DNA of 64,000 nt from Morchella semilibera (lineage: Eukaryota; Ascomycota; Pezizomycetes; Pezizales; Morchellaceae): the NCBI GenBank assembly GCA_009192285.1, contig CM018605.1, positions 1,078,530-1,142,529 of the forward strand, given 5' to 3'. Under the pieces are notes generated by a model. It did no database searches. It was not told the DNA's origin and worked only from the letters and a program-made list of their open reading frames with translations. This document shows, one piece after another, positions 1-10,069 of the stretch. Both the position numbers and the translations under genes were made by a program. Every line of letters begins with the position of its first letter. The first letter of the stretch is position 1.

Positions 1-2165
1 AGGGAGTGTGCGCGATGCGCGTGTAGTGCAAACAAAGATCTACTATTAGCTGTCCTAATTGGGAGTGGGGATGTGGAAGTGCGAAGGAAGGACTGGTGCC
101 AATCAAATCAGAATTTTTATTATTATTATTTTCATTTGATTTCGCCATTGCTTTGCTTTTTATCACTGGCAGGCGGTCAGCCAACTCAAAGGAAAAGAGA
201 GAAACATAGAAGCTCATGAGACCGGAGAGATAGAGCATCACTTACATGTAACCTACATACTTGTACCTACATGTACTCTACACCTACATGTACCTATATA
301 AGTACATGTACGTAGCAGACAAACAGATACATGTAGGTAAAGCAAGGTCACCACCACAAATAAGGTCAAGGTACTGTACTCTAGGTGGTGATAATTTTTA
401 AGTGCCAGTACTCAAAGGACGTAGTTGGTTGTTGGAGCCGCAAAGCATCTACACACGGGGGACTCGACTCTTTCGAATTCTCTGACGCTGCTCCCGCGTC
501 CATGCTCGGTCTTGTTGCTGGGGTATGTGAGTGAGCAAGTGCGAGTGCGCCTTACGGATGATGGGGTGTGGTGGCGCTAACGGATCTTTGGGCCCTGCTG
601 GTGGATGCATCAGGTTTGGCAGCGGACCAGGGTGTCACTAGGGGACGTTATTTGGATCACTTACCGAAGACGGACCTGGACCAGTGAGAAGGCATCCCTC
701 CGCTACCCCGTCGAAACCGAAATAGCTAGGCCAGGGTCTGGTGGCTCACATCCACCAAAACCACTCCAACATCTGCGGTATCTATCCACACCCACAGGCC
801 AGCGCTCAGCGGCCCAGGCAGTCAGGTATGTGGGTAGGAAGGGAAGCAAGTAGGGGGGGGGTATGGGGAGGAAAAGGAAGAGAGTATGAGGATGTATGCT
901 GTGTAGAACAGGCTGGCTTTCCCCCGCTGCTGTTGAACGCGGTGGTTTTCCTTTTTTTTTTTTTTTTTTTTTCCTTATTGATCCCCTTGGATCTTTTTCT
1001 CGTTCCTTTTTTTTTGGGGGGGGGGATCCCCTTCCCGTTGAAGTGAACGCTCCTTTACCCGTCTGTGAAAATCTGGCGTACCTCACTCACCTAGGTACGT
1101 AGCTGGTACTCTGACCCACGCACTTTCCGACACCACCACTACCTCGATTTTTCTGCCTTGCTCTCCCTCCCCCATTACCCCCTCGTTCTTTTGCAACAAG
1201 CTGTGGTTGTTGGTACAGTGAGTTCTAGCCTACATACGTGCCATATAGGTAGGTGTATCATTGCTTGTCAGAGAGGCATTGTTTCCTTTTTCCTGGACTC
1301 CTCCTCAACCCAGTCTGGTTCGTTCTGGTCCTGACTGTGACTTTTTCCCTCGTTTCGACTTTTGTTCGTGGGACCTACATACAAGAATTTTTGCTCTGCT
1401 TGCTGCAGAGCGATCAGTACCTGTGACCTACCGCCTGGCCTGCCTGCTGTGCAAGCAAGCAAAGCAAGACTTACCACACACCCTACCACCCCACCCCTCC
1501 TCCATCCTCAACAACCCTAGTCTCCGATCCGATCCTCGAACCTGGCGAAACAAGTGCACACAGCAGACCAGACATAACCACTGTGTTGCCCCCCCCCCCC
1601 CCCTAGCCACCCCCCTCCCTACCCTACCGTCTGTTATTATAACTACGACGGGGCACCTAGGGTGACATTTTTGCCCTACAGTTACAACTGCAACCACCGC
1701 ACTGCAACCACAACCACCGCAACCCATCAACTACCAACTGTTTTCGCGGTAACGGGGTTGGGAAAAGAAGGAAAGGAAAGAAGGCAACAGAGGAAGAAAA
1801 GGATCTTGAACCACGATCGACTGCTTATGTTCGTTTGCGTCCGTCAAAATTGTTGCCTGAGAGAGAAGAGAGAAAGACGGGGTGTCCCGGGGCTAACGTG
1901 CTGCTGGAGGAATACTGCTCCTACAGGAACGATCATTTACAAAACACTACTACCACTACCGGTACACAGCCGCTACTGCCATTATTATCACTGGCACCAC
2001 CAGCAAACAGACTTCCTTAGACCATTAAATTTTGTTTATTCACAGCTATTTGTTTATTATTTACTAGACTGCTGTTTTTTTTACGCGCGAGATAGTTCGT
2101 AACAACCAAATCACCAGCAATAAGCTGAGTGGCACCACCAGCAGCAACCAGGCAGCACGCGACAG
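1..2165. other. Spacer and probable 5' UTR upstream of MED15
   Basis: No gene is supported here. Five TACATGTA palindromes lie between about 240 and 335. A long T run followed by G runs sits at about 950-1022, and a C-rich stretch at about 1590-1605. The last 400 bases, with CAAC/ACC-rich repeats and pyrimidine tracts, look like fungal promoter or 5' UTR sequence leading to the MED15 start at 2166. Open frames of 60-146 codons occur on both strands but are low complexity and resemble no family. Confidence 0.6.
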
Positions 2166-3126
2166 ATGAACGGCCAAGGAGGTGTCGGGTTCGGCATTGG
2201 AGGAATGGGTGGGGGAGTATCTGGTGGCGGCGGGGGAGGCATGCCGGGAGGGCAGGAGAATAGCAGACTCTCACAGATCGTTTTACACGAACTCAAGTCG
2301 AAATGGAACCCTCAGGGCTGGCAGCAGGAGATGACGCCCACGGAGCGCGCGAATACTATTCTTCAAATGTACTGGGCTCTTTTTTCTTTCTATTATGTTC
2401 CCGTTGCTTCGTTCTGCCTGATTCTATTCTATTTGAATTTGGATGTTCCCCCCTCCCTTTTTTCCCCGGGGGCGACTCCGCTCTTCGGGGGGCGGGAGGC
2501 GTATATGCTGTTTTTCTTTCTTTTCCTTTCCCTTTCCTTCCCATCCTCTCTCTTTTCTCGCTATCTTTCCGCCTTTCCCCTTCTTCGACTGGGCCCATTT
2601 TCTGAAAAGTGAATAGCGAGAGCTAAATGTTTATGACCCGGATAGCGCTTCGTCATTACGGCTAGTACGGACAGAAGTTGAACAGGCGCACGCCATAAAA
2701 ATTGCGACTACATTTGAACAGGCAACATATGATAACGCCGCTGATAAGGTACGCTTCCATCTTCTAGCTTTGTTTTTCCGTGGCGACCGTCATCCCAAGC
2801 CTACCCAACCCAGTGACGTCAGGTGTTAGAATATTAACGGGCTTTTTTTTTCTCCCCACAATGTAGGAAGACTACAGGATACAGTGCCGATCGAAACTCC
2901 TACAGATCCGAGAGTCCAGGCGGAGGCAAATGGCTGCAGAAGAATTCAAATTGCGAAATAATCAACCTGGAATGCCACTAATGAACCCATTGCAAAAAAT
3001 CCCAGGTATGCCGGATGGGCAGCAGTTGACGCTCCAGCAGCAACAGCAAATAATGCAGCAGCAGCAACAGCAGCAGCGTCAGCAACAGGCCCAGCAGCTC
3101 CACCAGCAGCAACAGGGCCATAACCT

Positions 3127-3159
<33 letters not shown>

Positions 3160-3307
3160 CCAACTTCAACAGATCCAGCAACAGGCTCAGCAGCAACAGC
3201 AGCAGATCCAGCAGCAGATCCAGCAGCAGCAACAGGTGCAGCAGCAGCAACAACAGCAGTTACAGCTGCAGCAGGCCCAACAGCAGCAGCAGCAGCAGCA
3301 GCAACAA

Positions 3308-3343
<36 letters not shown>

Positions 3344-4909
3344 GGGATGATGCTTGGACTGCAACAGCATCGCCCCCCAATAAATCCGGCAGATCAGCAA
3401 CGCATTCTAAGTAGCCTGATGGGGTCAATAGCCCAGAAGGTGGGCACCGCAATGTTGGCGAATGTGAATCAGAACCCGAGCCTGGAGGTTCGAGAACTTG
3501 CCACAAAGTGGAATATGGAACCGGCTCAAGCCTTTCTGAGACAGCAGGCTATGCACCTTTATAGGTCGAAGTTAATGCAAGATCGAGCGCAAGCACAAGC
3601 ACAGCAACAGCAGCAATTGAACCAAGGTTCTGCAGGTCAACAGGCCCGATCAATGGGGACCAATCTTTTGCCTGGGGGTGCTCAGGCGATGAGGAATCCA
3701 TCTCTCCTAACCAGTGCAGAGAGCTACCAAGCCCAACAGGCCGACGCAAAGCAGAGAGCCGATACTGGTGATGAAGTGGTGCCGGTATCGCAAAATAACC
3801 CTCAGTTTCCTTCCGGTCCAAACATGAGAAACCCTAGTCCGCAGACACCAGCACAAGCAGAGCAACTGAGACGAAATGCCGCTTTTGCAACAAGCCCGTC
3901 TACAACAGGCACAGGTGAGTTCTTTTAAGTCCTCTGCAGTTGCACTAATGTGAAACTAACGGTTTTCAAAATAGGCTGGACAATTTCAAGGCTCACCAGG
4001 ACAAACGCTCCAGAATGTAGGTGTAGGCCAAGCGGCAAAGGCGCCTAGCGCGTCTCCAAACCAGGGCAACGCGCCTGGTCTTCAGCGCACACCCAACCCG
4101 GCCCAGCAACCCGGCCATCCACAACAATTCCCCATGCAGCCTCTCATGAATCAACAACGTCCTCCAATGGCAGGAGCTATTACCGAAGGTAAACCCGAAG
4201 CGCTTGCAATTGTTAAGGCAAAGTATCAGGAACATCTTAACCAGCGAGAAGGCGCAAAAGCCCAGCAACCCCCCCCTTTCAGCAACCTGTAGGTGCTATG
4301 TCCCGGCCTCAACCTCCACAGCAAATGCCCGGGTCTCAACCTCAGATGCAACAACAAATGGGTCAAAATTCCACTCAACAAGGACCAGTTCAACAACCAA
4401 CTGGTGTTCCACCCGCCGCGAATCCACAAGCCAAACCTACCGGCATGCCTGTTTTAAATCCTAATATGGTATTGACTGATGAACAAGTGGCTGTCATGGA
4501 CCCCAGAGAGGCCCCAAGGCAAATATTGGGACACCTGGCGAACCAGATTCCAGCGCAGTACACAACTTGGGCTCAGGTCAAACAATATCTCGCCATGAGT
4601 AATGCTCCTCAATCGCTACATGATGTCTTACGGTCGAAACAAGCTCAGCACTACCAACTACTCATCAAAGCTACGATGGTTAGGAGGCTCCACCAACAGC
4701 AACAGGCCCAAGGAGCCCCCCAACAGCAGCCGGGTCAGCAGCAGAACTCGCAACAGGCCCAGCAACAGGCCCAAGTTCAACATCAACAAGCCCAGTTTCA
4801 GCTCCAGCAGCAGCAGCTTCAACAGCAGCAGCTCCAGCAACAACAACAAGCGCAGAAACAACAGCAAATCCAACAAGCCATGCAAGCCCAGCTCCAGGCA
4901 CAGGTGCGA

Positions 4910-4956
<47 letters not shown>

Positions 4957-7504
4957 GCAACTCCCGATATCCCAACCTCCTCAATCTCAGGGCGCACCTG
5001 CTGTTCCCACTACAGTCCAGAGGCCTTCTGCTTCACACCCCGCAAATCAGAGTCCCGTCCAGAACTACCCACTCACCGGTATGACGATGCAACAGCTCCA
5101 GCAACTTCAACATCTGGCCCATCAGGGAAAGCTTAACCCTCAGCAACTCTTGGTTATGAAACAATTACAAGAACGCAGGAATGCTGTATTGGCTGCACAA
5201 CAAAGGGCGCAGCAGCAAAATGCTGTCCCACAGGTGCCTGGCCCTCAAGTGCCTGCTCCACAGCCACCCGCTGTTGCTCGGCCTATGCAAACTGCTGGCT
5301 CAGACTCGCCCTCAGCTGCAAAAAAGTTGAAAAGGGAAAGGGATGCTAGTGAAGAGGTTGTTCTTCTTGATCAACGACCGGCGCCGCAGCAGAATAATCA
5401 GCAGCTTCCTGTCGCACGCCCAGTTCAACAACCTTCCCAGCAGCAGCCACAGTTTGCAAACCAGGCAGCCCAGGGGCAAAGACTAAATACCGCATCCTCA
5501 TCAATGCAGCAATCCCCGGTTGTAAAGCAAGGCCCTGATCAGCAGCACGCCCCGGATCAGAAAATTATAATTGCAAATCTTACGAAAATGCTCATGGAGG
5601 AAAGGGCTAGTCACGAGAACCGACCGATATTGCCGCTTCAGCCAGAGGAGAAGGAACAACTCCGTCAGCAACTGAGCGAAACGAATACAAAAAATATGAT
5701 ACGACGGACGGATCAGCTATTGCCGATGTTTGTCCTATTGGGTGGAAAACCCGCACAGACGAGGGAGTTGATTCGAACGGTAATTCTATACTTATCTCGG
5801 TTATGTGTCCTCGGTTACTAATATAGGTAATAGAAAAACTTGCTTGCGTCGCAATATCAAAATGGGGAGCCTAAAGATGCTTTTACCATCAATTTGGCTG
5901 AACTGGGGGAATTCAAATTACTTTTGACGAGGTATTTTAGTTTCGTCAAGACCAGCATGTCAACATTGTCCACCAGAGATGAGAAGAAGTTGAAGGATTT
6001 TCAAAATGAGGCTCATCGATTTAACATCCCCAATTTGATGACTGGACCTGGACAGCGTATGCCTACTCCACAGCAATTGGCCCAGCAGGCCCAGCAGGCC
6101 CAACAGGCCCAACGACAGGCTCAACAAGCTCAGCAGCAGGCCCATCAGCAGGCTCAGCAGCAGGCTCAGCAGCAGGCCCATCAGCAGGCCCAGCAGCAGG
6201 CCCAGCAGCAGGCCCAGCAGCAGGCCCAGCAGCAGGCCCAGCAGCAGGCCCATCAGCAGGCCCAGCAGCAGGCCCAGCAGCAGGCCCAGCAGGCACAAGC
6301 CCAAGCCCAACAGCAGCAGCTACAGCTCCAACATCTGCAGCAACAGCAGCAGCAAAGACAGCAGCAGCAGCAGCAAAGACAGCAACAGCAGCCAGCGCAT
6401 GCGCAACCACAAGTACAGGCCCAGGCCCGCTCGCAACTTCAGGTCCCTAATCCTCAGTCTCAGTCTCCGCCGAATCCTCTCAGCGCCAGCAATCTTGAGC
6501 AACATACCCAAAAGCTAGCGCTAGAAAGGTCGCGGTCTATCCAATCGCAGAAAGCACAACTGGCTGGGCAGGTCAACCCGTTAGGGTCAATGTCCCCGGA
6601 CGGAAGCCCGCCAACAATGATCCCAGGAAAGTTTGGCCCTGAAGATTTGAAACTTCCTATCCGGAAAAAGAGACAAAGAGAGGTTGAGCCGGAAACTCAG
6701 AAGGTGAAAGAAGCTCCAAAACTACTTCACAAATGCCCTCTAGCGAACTGCCCAAGTGGCATTAAAGAATTTGAGACCAAGGAGGAGCTGGAAGAACATC
6801 AGAAGTGGCATGAACTGGAGAAGCAAAGGCTAGTGGAGGAAGAGAAGAGGAACAGGCACAAGGTTGAGAACCCGCTGGATTACCTTTTGTCCTCAGCTCG
6901 GGACGCATTATGTCTAGGTCCTAATGGTCAACCAAAGGGAAGGCCCGACGAAATCATGAAAGATGATATGCCAGCGAAGAATGTTTCAACGCCGCAGATT
7001 AAGCCTAGTTCGACTCCACTCCTCAGCACAACACCTATCAATAGAGGTACCGGTCTCACTCCTGCTCCCGGAAGGTCTCCAGCTGCGCTCAGGACACCAC
7101 AATTGTCGAGCGCCAAGACACCGGGTGGGAAGACCACCCCGAACTCGAAATCTCAGCAAAAAGAGGAAGTTGCAAACGATCAACTTCCTACTCCTCCAAG
7201 CAGCGCGTGGGAGGGTTCATCCATGTCCCCGGATGTCATAAGGCAATGCTTTGACGGCTTGTATCTGCCAACTATGAATCCTGCCATTGTTACCCCCGCA
7301 TATACTCCAGGATCATCCGGTCCTGAGGTATTTGATGGGGTTGATAGCATGGGTGGAGGCCTTGATGACTGGAATCACTTTGGTTTTGAGGCCAATATGC
7401 AAGATGAGATGTTGCAAGAATTTGAGTGGGATACCAATCAGTCTTTTAGTATCTCGGGTGGTAAGGACTGGGCTATGGCTAATGGGTTTCAACTGGGAGT
7501 TTAA
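2166..7504 (+). CDS. MED15: Mediator complex tail subunit MED15 (GAL11), glutamine-rich coactivator
   Basis: Five exons: 2166-2368, 2646-2748, 2867-3914, 3991-5779 and 5834-7504, about 1604 residues. After a Gly-rich start comes a KIX-type domain (about residues 33-130, with GWQQEMTPTERANTILQ then SSLRLVRTEVEQAHAIKIA), the part of MED15 that binds activators. It continues into very long poly-Gln and Gln-Ala tracts broken by conserved helices, then a C-terminal region with a C-X4-C-X15-H-X3-H finger-like motif (about 6735-6810). Mediator tail subunits link DNA-bound activators to RNA polymerase II in the nucleus. Exon 4 holds one frame break: frame is lost at a run of eight Cs (4269-4276), where nine would restore it. 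A 104-nt intron at 4189-4292 would also restore the frame but would remove a coding-looking stretch (KPEALAIVKAKYQEHLNQ). The ATG at 2166 is the first in frame before the KIX domain. Confidence 0.9.
3030..3355 (+). repeat. CAG/CAA-rich tract encoding poly-Gln in MED15
   Basis: Nearly uninterrupted CAG and CAA codons in exon 3 of MED15, with occasional His, Leu and Ile codons. CAG and CAA are mixed, which usually slows pure triplet expansion. A similar tract lies at about 4690-4965 in exon 4. Long antisense open frames rich in Leu or Ala across these tracts are artefacts of the repeat. Confidence 0.9.
6069..6300 (+). repeat. Tandem 9-12 bp repeat encoding (Q)QA units in MED15
   Basis: A tandem array of CAGCAGGCC/CAGCAGGCT units, sometimes with a CAT (His) codon, runs through the start of the last MED15 exon and encodes repeated Gln-Gln-Ala. 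Near-identity of adjacent units at DNA level points to recent repeat expansion rather than protein-level conservation only. Confidence 0.85.
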
Positions 7505-8194
7505 CCACTATACACGCTAATATTTCATAATTCATTCTTTTCTTACTGGATAGGCTTCAATTCGGGTTTATATTTTTCTTGGGGTTTCTCTTCTTCTCAT
7601 TCTTCTCATTCTTTTCTTTCTCTCCTTTTTGAGTTCGGTTTTTTTTTTTTTTGGTGAACATCAAAAGTTAGGTGAGAGTCATGTGGCACGGTTTCCTTAA
7701 GGAAGTAAGCGTTACTTCAGGTATTTTTTTTTATTTGGTTTAGGGGTTTTATTTTGGGAGCTCGGCATTTGTATCTATATTTGTTCTTATTACACTGGTT
7801 GCAAGGCGTTTTTCTTTCTTATTTTCTTTTACCCGTATAATCTTTTCAATATTCCTACCCGGATTATTTCATTTTCAACACTAGCCATCGACAGAAGTAT
7901 TAGTAGCGGTATCGCTGTTTTTCTTGTTAATGAAGACATTGTGACCCAATCCGACCACCAGAGAATTATTATCCCCTTGCACCCTGGGAACAGGTGATAA
8001 CTTTCATGATTATTAGCCGTACCCCTTATACCATTTTATTATAATCCTTCTATACATCGTTTAGGTGGTTTATATCAATGAATTTAAACTGTAGCACAGA
8101 TGTTTCTATCCAGAGTATGAACGGACAAACAGCCGCTGGTTCATGGGCGAGTGATAGCTGGTGACCATTGACTCTTTGGGCAGAGGTGGCATTA

Positions 8195-8279
8195 GTACTT
8201 GCCGAATTTTTAAGTTTAGGACGGTTGCCACACAACTTTTGGTTATATCTCGTCCTAAACTTAAAAATTTGGCAAGTAC
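8195..8279. repeat. Hairpin-forming inverted repeat, 29-bp arms
   Basis: Arms 8195-8223 and 8251-8279 are reverse complements with one mismatch in 29, separated by a 27-base loop. The outer ends are GTACTTGCC and GGCAAGTAC. It could be a MITE-like remnant or a structured element; no target-site duplication is evident. It lies 690 bases downstream of MED15. Confidence 0.8.
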
Positions 8280-9860
8280 AGAGGTTCCCATTTAAAAGCA
8301 GTTCCCGTGATTTCGCGTTACAAGCCAAATTTTGTATGGAGACATGCCCTTGAGCAATTGTCACTGTACAACCACGACAGATACAACACCAACACCGACA
8401 TCGCCATGCCTGCTGGTCCGTGCGAGCAACCCGATAAAGCTGTTTCTGGCGACCTAGCAACCAAGCTGGCACTAGAACGATAGCCAAAACGACCGAGCTA
8501 AAGTCATGACCACAACACTTGGCCCTGGCCCTACTTTCGAATTTTGGTATTAACCAACCGCACCCAAACACGCCTCATTGAAATACCAACACATAGATAA
8601 TCAATATTTAGTTACTGTCTCACTCTGGAAACGAAGATCCAGAAACCCTAGAGTGAAAACAAACCAGGCCGGTACCCGTGTTTGCCTCCGCCAAAGTATT
8701 TTCGCGAGTGATTGCCTGTGATCCATCACTCGTCATGAGATGTAGCTGGTGTGCTATATTAGATCTAGAGCGCATGTTTGCGCCCCCCCCCCTTTTTTTT
8801 TTGAAACTTGACATCGCACACCGAGGGTTTCTAGAACCTAATAGACTATATTTATCTCCTAGAAGCCTAGAAGGCCCTTCATCGGCTTCGCTAATGGATA
8901 CGTCGAATACAGCTGAGTCCCGCGACTCTTCCACACACCGACTCTCACAGTCCCTTTATTTGCCGCTGATTCGAAACTAAAGTTGAAATCCATAGAACTA
9001 TGTGCATGCTCTGCAATCCCCGGCTCGGCACATACCCCGAACCCTCGGGCGAAGCAATGGGTCGGGTCGGTATTACTCCCTAACTCCCACAAGAACCTCG
9101 GCCGTAAACTTACAGTTAGGGATTTAAAAACGCGCATCCTGACATCATTTTGCAACAGCTCCTTCGTTCCTTTCCTACTCCGGATTTTAGGGGACTTGTA
9201 CCTACACCGATTCCGCGATCCTTGCAGGGCTCTATTGCGCCGTTCTTCCCCACTCCGACTTTTACAAGGCCTGTGAGGATAGAAGGTTCCCGGAGATAGA
9301 CGGGAGAAAAGTGCCCCCAGTCGAATCTTAACCGTAGCTTCAAAGAAACTTACAACTGCCCTAGCAGCAGCCTTGGTTAGTCCCCGGCGAAGATAATTAT
9401 ATACTATAGCTTTCCCATTCGCCTTCCTAGACCAAATGAGATGATCGGATGACAGTTCTGAGTCAGGAATGCTCCATCTCGTTGTAGGCAGTAGTAAATA
9501 GTAAGGCTATATATCTTGCGGAGCACAGCTTAGCACCGAGTAAACCTTCTTTAAACCCCTCTAGACCTCAAGGTTTTTATGATCCCAAGACTAAACTCTA
9601 CACTGAGGTCCAGAACCAAATCAATCCCCCCCTTACACAGAGGCCAGGGTAACAAACGATCTGGTAGAGTGTCACGGTATCTCTTATCTATGAGCAGTAG
9701 TAGGAGTAGGTCTGCAGAAGTCGAGATGGGAAACACCCATCTTTCCTTGGTCTAACATGTAACGACCCACAGTCCTATCTAAAAACTCGCGTTAGCATTT
9801 TGTACAAAAAAGGTATATGACGGTAGTAGTGAGATATATTCTGTGGTTTGTGTTAGTCTC

Positions 9861-10069
9861 GTTCCCAGACCCCAGCGGTATTTTTTTTGGTTGTATGTAG
9901 TCTCGTTCCCAGCCCATACGGTGATGTTAGTGGTGGTGGTGGTTGTATAACCTAAGTTCATCACAGTAGGGTCTGGAGAAATAACTTTATTGAACCATAC
10001 AACCAAAAAAATACCGCTGGGGTCTGGGAACACCACCACTAACATCACCGTATGGGCTGGGAACGAGAC
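9861..10069. repeat. Two interleaved inverted repeats (A-B ... A'-B')
   Basis: Segment A (9861-9897) is the reverse complement of A' (9996-10031) apart from one base in an A/T run. Segment B (9900-9938) is the perfect 39-bp reverse complement of B' (10031-10069). The order is A, B, spacer, A', B', so the two pairings interleave instead of nesting. A and B also share the direct repeat GTTCCCAG near their starts. Confidence 0.85.

Noticed and set aside
605-1730. Several overlapping short frames upstream of MED15
   Set aside because: Low complexity, present on both strands, and include homopolymer-coded Phe, Lys and Pro runs.
2946-3506. Antisense Ala- and Leu-rich open frames across the MED15 poly-Gln tracts (also near 4658-4997 and 5960-6410)
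   Set aside because: Reverse frames of CAG/CAA repeats contain no stops by composition; the sense frames carry the MED15 domains.
8620-9343. Possible genes in frames on both strands
   Set aside because: No conserved motifs, and one frame depends on a poly-C/poly-T run at about 8782-8802.
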